64,000 bases of DNA from JANXLS01 sp038227045. Lineage in GTDB: Bacteria > Planctomycetota > SZUA-567 > H5-PLA8. The notes beneath the pieces were generated by a model, which ran no database searches, was not told the DNA's origin, and was given only the letters and a program-made list of their open reading frames with translations. This document shows positions 54,533 through 62,911 of this stretch, one piece after another. Each line of letters starts with the position of its first letter. Position 1 is the first letter of the stretch. The position numbers were made by a program, and so were the translations under genes. The stretch is taken from NCBI GenBank assembly GCA_038227045.1, contig JBBRQD010000007.1:1-64000 (forward strand), read 5' to 3'.

Positions 54533-55123
54533 GTGAACGGGGCCAGAGACGATCCCCAAAGCGGACCGCGCGTGAACGAACTCGAGAAGGTTCTTGTTGA
54601 AAGGGCGCGGCGCGGCGACGATGCGGCGTTTGATTCCCTGGCGGAGCTTCACGCGCCGGCGCTGCACCGGCTGGCATACACGCTGGCCGGGAGCGCGTCC
54701 GACGCGGAAGACATTGTTCAAGAGACGCTTCTGGGCGCGTACCGGCGGATCGGTTCATTCGAAGGGCGGTCCTCGTTCAAGACATGGTTGTCGCGCATTC
54801 TGGTCAACCAGACGGCGCGGCTGAGACGGTCGAAACGTGTCCGTGAAATCATGAAGCCGACTGATTTTTCGGAAGCGTCGGAGGCGGTTCTGGACGGCCT
54901 CGAAAGGCCGGACGAAGTGCGGGACAGTGAGATTCGCATGGATGTGAAGTCGGCACTAAGCGGCATGAGCGAAGAGTTTCGGGAAGTGATTGTGTTGCGC
55001 GAAATGGAAGGATTGTCGTACATCGAAATTGCAGAAGTATTGGAAATTCCCCGAGGCACGGTCGAATCGCGCCTGCACCGGGCGCGGGCGGAGTTGAAGG
55101 GGTTGCTTAATGAGTATTTGTAA
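54533..55123 (+). CDS. ECF-type RNA polymerase sigma factor
   Basis: A 196-residue sigma factor. Region 2 has 'DAEDIVQETLLGAYRRIGSFEGRSSFKTWLSRILVNQTARLRR' and region 4 'REVIVLREMEGLSYIEIAEVLEIPRGTVESRLHRARAELK' with its helix-turn-helix. No extra domains. A GTG start at 54533, with an alternative GTG at 54572. The next genes are a zinc anti-sigma factor and periplasmic LTxxQ-like proteins, so it probably answers an envelope signal. Confidence 0.9.
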   Translation: MNGARDDPQSGPRVNELEKVLVERARRGDDAAFDSLAELHAPALHRLAYTLAGSASDAEDIVQETLLGAYRRIGSFEGRSSFKTWLSRILVNQTARLRRSKRVREIMKPTDFSEASEAVLDGLERPDEVRDSEIRMDVKSALSGMSEEFREVIVLREMEGLSYIEIAEVLEIPRGTVESRLHRARAELKGLLNEYL

Positions 55124-55141
55124 CGGTTTAGATTGATCGAT

Positions 55142-55310
55142 GTTCTACTTTATCACGGATGAACGCAAAATGAACACAGATTACCGCAGATGGGATAGGG
55201 TGGGTTTGGAATTTGATGTAGAGGATGGCGTTTGTGAAATGACACGCCTCCATTGTTTATCAGCGGTAATCTGTGTTCATTTTGCGTTCATCTGCGATTA
55301 AGCAGGGCTT
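55142..55310. repeat. Inverted repeat, copy 2 of the 23934 family
   Basis: Arms with GATGAACGCAAAATGAACACAGATTACCGC and its inverse, a longer spacer than copy 1. It lies between the sigma and anti-sigma genes. Confidence 0.85.
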
Positions 55311-55338
55311 GGAATTAATTAGATTCGGGACGATATCT

Positions 55339-55842
55339 ATGAACTGCGATTGGAACAATAAACTCAGTGCATTCCACGACGGCGAACTGTCTGCGGAGGC
55401 GCGTGCGCAAGTCGAGGCGCACGTGGAAGCGTGCCCGGAATGCGCGGCCGAAATCGGGCGGTTGCGGCGCATTGCGCGCTTTTTAAAGGCCGCACCCATA
55501 CCCGCCATGAACGCCGGTGCGCTGCCGCGTTTGCGCGAACGCATCGGCGCTGAACGCATCATGCTGGCCAACGGACGCCGCACCGCGCGCCTGGCCGGAT
55601 GGCTGACCACCGCGGCGGCGGCCGTGATTTTGTGTTGCGGTGCCGCGCTCTATTCGATGCAGTCTCAACCCGGCCTGTCGCATCAAACTGCGCAGCATAC
55701 GGCGAGAGATGGCGACGATTCCATAAAAGTCTTGATGAACGCCGTTATTCCGGGCTCCGAATTGGCGGCGTCGTTGGAGACAACCGATCCGCTCGCACTG
55801 GCAATCGATCGATACGATCCGAGGGACGATGGTCGTGAATAA
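55339..55842 (+). CDS. Zinc-finger anti-sigma factor with one membrane helix
   Basis: A 167-residue protein. N-terminal zinc anti-sigma domain: 'LSAFHDGELSAEARAQVEAHVEACPECAAEI' with the H-x3-C-x2-C zinc site; it would hold the ECF sigma factor. One membrane helix (about 90-110), then a periplasmic tail (about 110-167). The start at 55339 is chosen because the zinc domain begins directly after it. It overlaps the following periplasmic gene by 14 bases, indicating an operon. Confidence 0.85.
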   Translation: MNCDWNNKLSAFHDGELSAEARAQVEAHVEACPECAAEIGRLRRIARFLKAAPIPAMNAGALPRLRERIGAERIMLANGRRTARLAGWLTTAAAAVILCCGAALYSMQSQPGLSHQTAQHTARDGDDSIKVLMNAVIPGSELAASLETTDPLALAIDRYDPRDDGRE

Positions 55843-56584
55843 TCTGCGCGTCATTATGGTGCTCTGCTTTGCCGCTGCATTTTCCGCCGGTGTGCTGGCC
55901 GGCAAAGTGTGGGAGCGCTCGATCGTCAAAGCCGAAGCTTCGCCCCCGGTCGTGGTCGCCCCGCCGGTGCCCGCTCCGGTGCCGCAGCCCACCGCGCAGC
56001 CGCCGCGCGATCCTGCGCCGCCGACCCCGGAACTGGGTTGGTTGAGGGAACTGAATCTTACCGCGCAACAGAGCGAACAGATGCGCGCAATCTGGTCGGC
56101 CGTGACAAAGAATGCCCCAATGAACCACGGCAAGCGCGAAGCGTTGCGCAAGGAACGCGACGAAGCCATCAAAGCCTTGCTGAGCGACGAGCAGCGCAAG
56201 CAGCAGACCGCGGTCTTGGCGCAATACGAGGCAAAGAATGAAGAAATCGGCCAGAAAATGCACGTAGAGCAAGAAGTGCAACGGAAACAGCGCGACGAAG
56301 CCGTCAAGGCCTTGATGAGCGAAGAACAGCGCAAGCTATATGACGCGCTGAAAAGCAACTACGACGCGAAAACGGAAGAGCTCAACAAGGAATGGAAGAA
56401 ATCGTTCGACGACGCGGTCGAGCAGACGCGCATGTTGCTGACGCCCGAACAGCGCGTGAAATACGACGAGATCCGCAAGAAACGCGAGGAAACGCCGCGT
56501 CGGCGTTTCGCGCCGGATTGGTCAAAGGATCCCGAGCGCCGGCCCGGCCCCAGACAGGATCAGCGGCCCGCGCCGAAACAATAA
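55829..56584 (+). CDS. LTxxQ (CpxP/Spy)-like periplasmic protein
   Basis: A 251-residue protein. N-terminal signal-anchor ('VLCFAAAFSAGVLAGKVW'), a Pro/Ala linker (about 37-68), then a helical domain with 'LNLTAQQSEQMRAIW' and repeated 'LSDEQRKQ', 'LMSEEQRKLYDAL' and 'LLTPEQRVKYDEI' units. These are LTxxQ-like motifs of CpxP/Spy periplasmic chaperones or stress sensors. Tail is basic and proline-rich. It overlaps the anti-sigma gene; a likely regulatory input of the sigma system. Confidence 0.75.
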   Translation: MVVNNLRVIMVLCFAAAFSAGVLAGKVWERSIVKAEASPPVVVAPPVPAPVPQPTAQPPRDPAPPTPELGWLRELNLTAQQSEQMRAIWSAVTKNAPMNHGKREALRKERDEAIKALLSDEQRKQQTAVLAQYEAKNEEIGQKMHVEQEVQRKQRDEAVKALMSEEQRKLYDALKSNYDAKTEELNKEWKKSFDDAVEQTRMLLTPEQRVKYDEIRKKREETPRRRFAPDWSKDPERRPGPRQDQRPAPKQ

Positions 56585-56663
56585 AGGCTTATTCGCGGTA
56601 AGAGGGCGCCTTTCACGCGCCCGCCGCAGACACTGGCAGTTCCCTTAATAAGGAGTGAGAACA

Positions 56664-57194
56664 ATGCGACAGTCGATGTGGATGGTGTTTGCAATGGTGG
56701 CGTGTGCGTTTCTAAGCGTGGCGGCAGTTCGGGCGGAAGACGCGCCCCCGGCCCCGGCGACGCCCGGCGGCGGCCGCGGTAATTTCGATCCCGCCGCGTT
56801 TGCAAAACAGCGCGAAGAACGCATGAAGACCGGCTTGGGCGTCAACGACGAAGAATGGAAGGCGTTGCAGCCAAAAGTCGACGCGGTCCAAAAAGCCCGC
56901 AGAGACACGTTCGGTGGCGGCGGCGGATTCGGCGGCCGTCGAGCCGGCCAGGCGGGAGGCACTGCGGACACGGCTGCGCCTGAGAAGACCGACATGCAGA
57001 AGAAGTCCGACGCGCTGCGCAAGCTCCTGGAAAACAAAGAGGCCGATCCGAAGGCGATTCAGGAAGCCTTGAAGGCCTACCGCGACGAACGCGACAAAGC
57101 CCGCGAAACACTGAAGAAGGCCCAGGCGGAACTGAAGGAATTGCTGACCGCCAAACAGGAAGCGTTCATGGTGTTGAACGGCGGATTGGAATAG
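56664..57194 (+). CDS. Secreted helical protein, possible LTxxQ relative
   Basis: A 176-residue protein with signal peptide (1-25, ending 'AAVRAED'), a Gly/Pro stretch, 'GLGVNDEEWKALQPKVDAVQKARRD', another Gly-rich stretch, and a helical C-terminal half ('LRKLLENKEADPKAIQEALKAYRDERDK'). It resembles small Spy/LTxxQ-type proteins but lacks a clean motif. The ATG at 56664 sits eight bases after AAGGAG. Lies between the sigma operon and gspE. Confidence 0.6.
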   Translation: MRQSMWMVFAMVACAFLSVAAVRAEDAPPAPATPGGGRGNFDPAAFAKQREERMKTGLGVNDEEWKALQPKVDAVQKARRDTFGGGGGFGGRRAGQAGGTADTAAPEKTDMQKKSDALRKLLENKEADPKAIQEALKAYRDERDKARETLKKAQAELKELLTAKQEAFMVLNGGLE

Positions 57195-57213
57195 TAAGTG
57201 GCTGGAAGTTTCC

Positions 57214-57236
57214 CCCTCTCCCCTTGAGGGAGAGGG
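57214..57236. repeat. CCCTCTCCC-CTTGA-GGGAGAGGG palindrome (copy 3)
   Basis: Same as 10109 and 39962. It lies 20 bases after the preceding stop, upstream of gspE; possible terminator. It overlaps the non-genuine extension of the gspE frame. Confidence 0.8.
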
Positions 57237-57310
57237 AAACACCACCGCACGTGCGGTTATGCAACTCCTGGGGCGAAGCACTGACTTCGCCCCACTCATC
57301 GGAGCACAAC

Positions 57311-59005
57311 GTGGATCGAGTCCTCGAACAGATGCTGCGGGCTGGCGTGATCGACGCGGATGGCGCGGCGCTTGCGCACAAACTCATGTCCTCCGAGAAC
57401 AAGCCGCTGGACGAAGCGGTGATCGCCTCGGGCGCGGCCAGCGAAGACGCCGCGCTGAAGTTTTTCGCCGAGCGCTTCGGCGTGCCGATGGCCGATCTTT
57501 CCGCCTACAATCCCAGCAAAGAATTTCTGCGCAAGTTTCCCGTCCGCGTGCTGCTCAAGCACCGTTTGATTCCGCTGACCCTCGAAAACGGAACGGTGAC
57601 CGTCGCCGCGCCGCGCTTTTTCGAAACCACCGGACTCGACGAACTGCGCCTCGCAACGGGCCTCGATGTGCGCCTTGAACTGGCGCCCAGCATCGACATT
57701 GACCGTTGCGTGCGCCGCCACCTCGGCGTCGGAGCCGATACGCTCGAATCGATGGCCAACGAAGAGAGCAGCACCGGCATCGAAGTGCTCACCGACGAGC
57801 CCGAAGACAACGTCGATCTCTCCGACGGCGCGGGCGAAGCCTCGATCGTCAAGTTCGTCAACCAGGTGCTGGCCGAAGGCATCCAGATGCGCGCGACCGA
57901 CGTGCACTTCGAACCATTCGAACGCGAACTGCGCGTGCGCTACCGCATCGACGGCGTGTTGCAGGAAGCCAACATTCCGCCCACGGTCAAGCAGTATCAG
58001 GCGTCGATCATTTCGCGCCTGAAAATCCTCGCACATCTGAACATCGCCGAAAAACGCGTGCCGCAGGACGGCCGCATCAAATTGAAAATCTCCGGTGCCG
58101 AAGTCGACGTCCGCGCCTCCATGATCCCGATGCTGCACGGTGAAGGCGTGGTGCTGCGCCTGCTGCATCGCGGCTCGGCGCTGATGGGCCTCGAACAATT
58201 GGGCATGTGCGAAGACGACATCGGCCTGATCCAGCGCATCCTCGATCTGCCGCACGGCATCTTCCTCGTCACCGGCCCAACCGGCAGCGGCAAAACGACC
58301 ACGCTCTACGCGGCGCTCTCGCGCATCAACACGCCCGACCTGAAGATCATCACCATCGAAGACCCGGTCGAATACCAGCTCACCGGCATTAACCAGATTC
58401 AAGTCAACACCAAAGCCGGGCTGACCTTCGGCTCGGGCCTGCGCTCCATTTTGCGCCACGATCCCGACGTCATCCTGATCGGCGAAATCCGCGACTGCGA
58501 AACCGCCGAAATCGCCGTGCAAGCGTCGCTGACCGGGCATCTCGTGTTCTCCACGCTGCACACCAACGACGCCCCCGGCGCGCTGACGCGCCTCGTGGAC
58601 ATGGGCATCGAACCGTACCTGGTCGCCTCGTCGTTGGAAGGCGTGCTCGCTCAACGCCTCGTGCGCCTGATCTGCAAGCATTGCAAGGAAGGCCATTCAC
58701 TCTCGCAAAAAGACACCATGAGGCTCGAAAAAGGCCGCGAAATTCCCAAAATGCTGTACCGTGGAAAAGGCTGCCGCGAATGCCAGGGCACCGGCTACCG
58801 TGGACGGACGGTAATCTGTGAAACGATGGGCGTAACGGAACAGATCAAGCAAGCGATCCTCGCGCGCACATCGACCGGAGAAATCCGCAAAATCGCAATG
58901 AAGCAAGGCATGAAAAGCCTGCGCGAAGACGGTTTTCGCATCATTAATGAAGGCCGGACGACGATGGAAGAAGTGCTGAGGGCGACGAAGGAAGAGGGAA
59001 TTTAA
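57311..59005 (+). CDS. gspE: Type II secretion ATPase GspE
   Basis: A 564-residue cytoplasmic ATPase that powers pseudopilus assembly. N-terminal MshEN-like domain (1-150), then 'RATDVHFEPFERELRVRYRIDG', Walker A 'GPTGSGKTTTLYAAL' (about 322-336), 'EDPVEY', Walker B 'LIGEIRDCETAEIA' (about 390-403), and a tetracysteine zinc site 'CKHC...CRECQGTGYRGR' (about 455-500). A GTG at 57311 seven bases after GGAG is chosen; upstream codons translate the palindrome. First gene of a T2SS operon. Confidence 0.92.
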   Translation: MDRVLEQMLRAGVIDADGAALAHKLMSSENKPLDEAVIASGAASEDAALKFFAERFGVPMADLSAYNPSKEFLRKFPVRVLLKHRLIPLTLENGTVTVAAPRFFETTGLDELRLATGLDVRLELAPSIDIDRCVRRHLGVGADTLESMANEESSTGIEVLTDEPEDNVDLSDGAGEASIVKFVNQVLAEGIQMRATDVHFEPFERELRVRYRIDGVLQEANIPPTVKQYQASIISRLKILAHLNIAEKRVPQDGRIKLKISGAEVDVRASMIPMLHGEGVVLRLLHRGSALMGLEQLGMCEDDIGLIQRILDLPHGIFLVTGPTGSGKTTTLYAALSRINTPDLKIITIEDPVEYQLTGINQIQVNTKAGLTFGSGLRSILRHDPDVILIGEIRDCETAEIAVQASLTGHLVFSTLHTNDAPGALTRLVDMGIEPYLVASSLEGVLAQRLVRLICKHCKEGHSLSQKDTMRLEKGREIPKMLYRGKGCRECQGTGYRGRTVICETMGVTEQIKQAILARTSTGEIRKIAMKQGMKSLREDGFRIINEGRTTMEEVLRATKEEGI

Positions 59006-59010
59006 CGGTC

Positions 59011-60231
59011 ATGCCCGTATTCGTGTATAAAGCAGTGGATTCGCGAGGCGCCGAGAACGCCGGAACGCTCACCGCCGACAGCCGCTCTGCCGCGATGGAT
59101 CAAGTTTCGCGTCTGGGCTTCACTCCGGTGCTCGTGAAAGAGAGCCGCTCCGGCGAGGACGTGCCGTCTGTTAAATTGTCCGCCGTCACCGGCAAAATCT
59201 CCCAGGCCAAAGTCGAATCGTTCACGCGCGGGCTGGCCAATCTGCTGAGTGCCGGAGTCCCGTTGAGCCGCGCGTTGAATATTACCATCCGCGAGGCATC
59301 GAATGCCGCCGCCAAGGCGCAGTGGACCGCCATTCACGACGACGTGGTGGGCGGCATGGCGCTGGCGGATTCGCTGGCGAAGTTCAAGCGCACGTTCCCA
59401 CCTGTTTACGTCGCCATGGTGCGGGCCGGTGAGATGGGCGGATTTCTGGAACTCGTGCTGGGGCAGATCGCCGAATTCCAGTCGCGCGAACAGGATTTGA
59501 AGGGAAAAGTCAAGGCGGCGCTGGTGTATCCGGCAGTGCTGGGCGTGGTCGCAACGGGCGTGCTCGTGTTCCTGCTGACATTCTTCATTCCGCGCTTTTC
59601 ACAGATATTCAGGGAAATGGGCGGCACGCTGCCGGCGCTGACGCTCGTGATTGTCGGCTTGAGCGACGCGATTTTGAAGTACGGGCTGTACATGCTCGCG
59701 GGAATCGTCGGATTGTATTTCGCGGCGCAGCGCGGACTGCAGACGGAAGGCGGCCGGCGGGCGCTGGAGAAAGCCACGCTCGCGACGCCCCTCTTAGGCA
59801 TGGTCGTCGCGCGCTTTGCGCTGGTGCGCTTTTGCCGCATGTTGGGAACGCTGCTCGGCTCGGGTGTGCCGCTGATCGCCGCGTTGAAGGTTTCAAAGGA
59901 AGCGATCGGAAACCAGATTCTCTCCGACACGGTCGCTCATGCCATCGAGGACGTTCAAAAAGGCGCGTCGCTGTCAAAGAGCCTGTCGATCAGCAAGCAG
60001 CTCTTTCCGCCGTCGGTGACGGAAATGGTTGCGGTCGCGGAAGAAACCGGCCGATTGGACAAAGAACTCATGCGCATGTCGCAATTCTTCGAAGTGGAAC
60101 TCGACCGTCAATTGCGAATGCTGGTGGCCCTGGCCGAACCTCTGCTGTTGTTTATCATGGCGGGTTTGATCGGAACCATCGTCGTCGGCATGTTGCTCCC
60201 GATTTTTAACATGCAGGAGATGATCAAGTAG
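59011..60231 (+). CDS. gspF: Type II secretion inner-membrane protein GspF
   Basis: A 406-residue protein with three membrane helices (about 170-195, 220-240, 370-395) and two repeats of the T2SSF domain ('LLSAGVPLSRALNI...GGMALADSL' and 'LLGSGVPLIAALKVS...GASLSKSL'). The N-terminal 'MPVFVYKAVDSRGAENAGTL' is typical. GspF forms the inner-membrane platform with GspE and the pseudopilins. Five bases after gspE. Confidence 0.92.
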   Translation: MPVFVYKAVDSRGAENAGTLTADSRSAAMDQVSRLGFTPVLVKESRSGEDVPSVKLSAVTGKISQAKVESFTRGLANLLSAGVPLSRALNITIREASNAAAKAQWTAIHDDVVGGMALADSLAKFKRTFPPVYVAMVRAGEMGGFLELVLGQIAEFQSREQDLKGKVKAALVYPAVLGVVATGVLVFLLTFFIPRFSQIFREMGGTLPALTLVIVGLSDAILKYGLYMLAGIVGLYFAAQRGLQTEGGRRALEKATLATPLLGMVVARFALVRFCRMLGTLLGSGVPLIAALKVSKEAIGNQILSDTVAHAIEDVQKGASLSKSLSISKQLFPPSVTEMVAVAEETGRLDKELMRMSQFFEVELDRQLRMLVALAEPLLLFIMAGLIGTIVVGMLLPIFNMQEMIK

Positions 60232-60236
60232 CAGGG

Positions 60237-60346
60237 ATTAGGATTTAGGGATTAGGGGTTAGGGAAGAAGGATTTGAGGCTGGGAAATGGATTAGATTCG
60301 AAATTGAATTTTTTCCCTAGTTCCTAACCCCTAGCCCCTAACCCCT
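60237..60346. repeat. Inverted array of GGATTAGGGGTTAGGG-type words
   Basis: Left: ATTAGGATTTAGGGATTAGGGGTTAGGG; right: CCCTAGTTCCTAACCCCTAGCCCCTAACCCC. It lies inside the secretion operon between gspF and gspG, so transcription probably reads through it. Confidence 0.8.
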
Positions 60347-60372
60347 CATTGAATAGCGAAGCGAGGAAAAAA

Positions 60373-60804
60373 ATGAGACGAAACAGAAATGCTTACAGCG
60401 GCTTTACGCTGATTGAATTGTTGCTGGTGCTGGTGATCCTGGCGGTGCTCGCCACGATCGTCATGCGCAACACGTCTGGAATCTCCGAGAAGGCGCGAAT
60501 CACCACGGCCAAATCGCAGATGAAAATTCTCGAAAGTTCATTGGAAGAATTTGAAATCGATGTGGGGCGCTACCCGACGAGCGAAGAAGGCTTAAACGCC
60601 CTGACCGAACAGCCGGGCAACGTCAAGGGCTGGAGCCACCCTTATCTAAAACAGAAGATCGGCAACGATCCTTGGGGCCACCCGTACATCTATAAATTTC
60701 CGGGCTCTAAGAACTCGAAGAGCTTCGATGTCTTCTCCGCCGGACCCGACGGAGCCGAAGGGACCGACGATGACATCGGCAATTGGAACGAGGATGCGAA
60801 ATAG
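60373..60804 (+). CDS. gspG: Major pseudopilin GspG
   Basis: A 143-residue pseudopilin. Prepilin cleavage site G10 before 'FTLIELLLVLVILAVLA' with E at +5, then 'YPTSEEGLNALTEQPG' and the C-terminal calcium-site region 'YKFPGSKNSKSFDVFSAGPDGAEGTDDDIGNW'. Assembled by the GspE/F machine into the pseudopilus. ATG at 60373, GAGG upstream; an upstream TTG only adds repeat-derived codons. Normal length. Confidence 0.93.
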   Translation: MRRNRNAYSGFTLIELLLVLVILAVLATIVMRNTSGISEKARITTAKSQMKILESSLEEFEIDVGRYPTSEEGLNALTEQPGNVKGWSHPYLKQKIGNDPWGHPYIYKFPGSKNSKSFDVFSAGPDGAEGTDDDIGNWNEDAK

Positions 60805-60827
60805 AATTCGAAAGTTCCGGTGATTTT

Positions 60828-61238
60828 ATGACGGTCCGCAATTTGACAAGGGGATGTTTCGCTGCGATAGGAGTCCTGCTGCTGGCCGTTGGATTTGCAG
60901 AATTTATTAAGAGGGGTCACGGACATCCAATTGAGAGCTTCGCTAAAAATACCATTGCAAATATGGATCTCGGTGTTGAACAGTTCAAGGTGGATTTTGG
61001 CCGCTACCCTACCACGGAAGAAGGGATCAAAGTGCTTCTCGTGGCAACCTCTGATTCACGCGGTTCGTTTGGTCCATACGTTAAAAAAGCGAACGATTTT
61101 GACCCGTGGGAACACCCCTACGTTTACAAATTTCCGGGAATACATAATCCCGGGCGTTTCGATATTTATTCATTAGGTCCGGACGGAAAAGAAGGCGGCG
61201 GTGACGATATTGGAAATTGGTCAAACGATGGAAAATGA
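60828..61238 (+). CDS. GspG-like protein without prepilin cleavage motif
   Basis: A 136-residue protein clearly related to GspG by 'YPTTEEGIKVLL', 'DPWEHPYVYKFPG' and the closing 'FDIYSLGPDGKEGGGDDIGNW'. Its N-terminus has a hydrophobic helix ('FAAIGVLLLAVGFAEFI') but no G-FTLIE signal. It may therefore not be processed by prepilin peptidase or join the pseudopilus. Codon use is more AT-rich than in gspG. ATG at 60828; its end overlaps the next gene's start by 11 bases. Confidence 0.7.
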   Translation: MTVRNLTRGCFAAIGVLLLAVGFAEFIKRGHGHPIESFAKNTIANMDLGVEQFKVDFGRYPTTEEGIKVLLVATSDSRGSFGPYVKKANDFDPWEHPYVYKFPGIHNPGRFDIYSLGPDGKEGGGDDIGNWSNDGK

Positions 61239-61749
61239 GCGCTTCAAAAAAACCGGCTTCACGCTGATCGAATTGATTTTCGTGCTGGCGATCATCGGCA
61301 TTGTGCTTGCCGTGACCGCGCCAGAATTCCGTTTCTTCATCGCCGGCCGCAACGTGGCCAACGCCGCCAACAAACTGGTCGCGCTCGCCCGGCACGCCCG
61401 CTCGATGTCCATCGCCGAAGGCCGCACCTATCGCCTGAATGTCGATACATCCTCGGGAACGTTCTGGCTTGACGCTCAGACCGGCGCGGAGTTCAAGGAA
61501 TTGTACACCGATTTTGGCCAGCGTTTTCAACTGCCAGACGGCACAAAAGCGACGTGGATGGGAGCGAACGGCGCGCCGCCCGCCGCACCCGTCCAAGGCG
61601 GCAAACCCGCGCAATCGGTCTCCTTTTTTTCCGACGGACGATGCGAAACGATGACCCTGAACTTGATCGGCAAGAATGGCGAAGAGATTGATCTAGGCGC
61701 ACCATCCGAGACGGAAATGTGGCGCGTGGCCAAGGAAGGGCAGCCATGA
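61228..61749 (+). CDS. gspH: Minor pseudopilin GspH
   Basis: A 173-residue minor pseudopilin with 'FKKTGFTLIELIFVLAIIGIVLAVTAPEF' (cleavage after G10, E +5) and a 'LARHARSMSIAEGRTYRLNVD' stretch typical of GspH/FimT. Begins within the end of the preceding gene and ends over the next ATG, so tightly coupled. Part of the pseudopilus tip. Confidence 0.88.
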   Translation: MENERFKKTGFTLIELIFVLAIIGIVLAVTAPEFRFFIAGRNVANAANKLVALARHARSMSIAEGRTYRLNVDTSSGTFWLDAQTGAEFKELYTDFGQRFQLPDGTKATWMGANGAPPAAPVQGGKPAQSVSFFSDGRCETMTLNLIGKNGEEIDLGAPSETEMWRVAKEGQP

Positions 61750-62108
61750 AAACGCGCGGATTCACGCTAATGGAAGCGCTCGCCGCGTTGGCACTGATTG
61801 CCGTCGTGCTGCCGATGGCGCTGCGCGGATTTTCAATCGCAAATTCGCTGGCGGGCGCGTCCAAGCAGCGCTCGGAAGCCGCCGCGCTGGCCAATTCGAA
61901 GCTCAACGAACTCGTCGCAACCGGCGATTGGAAACTCGGCCTGCTTGCGGGCGACTTCGCCCCGGACCGGCCGACTTTTCGCTGGAAAGCTGAAGTCAAG
62001 AACTGGGATTCCAGCACGTTGCAGGAACTCGACGTCCATGTTTTCTGGACGGCGCGCGGAGAAGACAAGGAATTCGTCGTATCGACGCTGGTGGATCAAG
62101 GACAATGA
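61746..62108 (+). CDS. gspI: Minor pseudopilin GspI
   Basis: A 120-residue minor pseudopilin: 'MKTRGFTLMEALAALALIAVVLP' with cleavage after G5 and E +5; 'SKLNELVATGDW' and 'WDSSTLQELDVHVFW' fit GspI. Start overlaps gspH stop by four bases (ATGA) and its own stop overlaps gspJ the same way. Confidence 0.88.
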   Translation: MKTRGFTLMEALAALALIAVVLPMALRGFSIANSLAGASKQRSEAAALANSKLNELVATGDWKLGLLAGDFAPDRPTFRWKAEVKNWDSSTLQELDVHVFWTARGEDKEFVVSTLVDQGQ

Positions 62109-62911
62109 AGTCAAACGCGTTCACGCTACTCGAACTCCTCATCGCGCTCGCCCTGACCGCGCTGCTCTCGGGTGTGCTGTACTCCAGCATGTACTTTGGT
62201 TTTAAGTCGCGGGACAGCGCCATTCGCTCGCTCGATGCCGTGCAAAAAGCCTCGAACGCGTTCACCTTGCTCACGCAGGATTTCGACGGCGCGATGCCGC
62301 CGACCGGCATCCTCGCCGGCGAATTCACCGGTGCGGCTGCGTCGTATGCCGGTGCGAACACGAGCGCACCGTCAGGCGGATCGAGCGGCTCGAACAATTC
62401 GGCGATGGGCGCGAAATCGAGCGGACTGTCCACTTCGAATTCGAGCTTGAACGGAACCACGGGCGGGCTGCATGCGCCGTCGACCGATTCCCAGGCGGCC
62501 GTGGTGCTCTCCTTCTATTCGTCGGCCAACACGCCGCGCGAGGACGAAACTGGAGCGGACATCCGCAAGGTCGAATTGTCCATCGAAACGCCTGAAGGTT
62601 CGGCGAAACCCGCGCTGGTGCGGCGCGTCTATTACAATTTGCTTCCCAACAAAGCGCCCGAACCGCGCGTCCAGATTTTGTGCCGCAACATCCGCAGTTT
62701 TTATCTGCGCTATTACGATGGCACGCTCTGGCGCGACGACTGGGATTCGAAAGCGCAAGGCGACATTCTGCCCACGGCGGTCGAAGCGACGCTCGAACTC
62801 GACGCGCCGGACGCGAAAACCGGCGACGATTCGGCCTACCGAATCACGCGCGTTTTCGCAATTCCCTGCGGCGTCTCCGCGGCCCAGGCCGCCGATGGGA
62901 GCGGCCAATGA
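62105..62911 (+). CDS. gspJ: Minor pseudopilin GspJ
   Basis: A 268-residue pseudopilin: 'NAFTLLELLIALALTALLSGVLY' with Ala rather than Gly before the cleaved Phe (A5) and E +5. A Gly/Ser/Asn-rich insertion at about 78-125 is unusual. The beta-domain includes 'VRRVYYNLLPNKAPEPRVQILCRNIRSFYLRYYDGTLW', typical of GspJ. Ends over the gspK ATG (overlap ATGATG). Confidence 0.88.
   Translation: MKSNAFTLLELLIALALTALLSGVLYSSMYFGFKSRDSAIRSLDAVQKASNAFTLLTQDFDGAMPPTGILAGEFTGAAASYAGANTSAPSGGSSGSNNSAMGAKSSGLSTSNSSLNGTTGGLHAPSTDSQAAVVLSFYSSANTPREDETGADIRKVELSIETPEGSAKPALVRRVYYNLLPNKAPEPRVQILCRNIRSFYLRYYDGTLWRDDWDSKAQGDILPTAVEATLELDAPDAKTGDDSAYRITRVFAIPCGVSAAQAADGSGQ

Noticed and set aside
57296..58696. 466-codon minus-strand frame opposite gspE
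   Set aside because: Shadow of the gspE coding sequence; composition Ala/Gly/Arg/His-rich without any motif.
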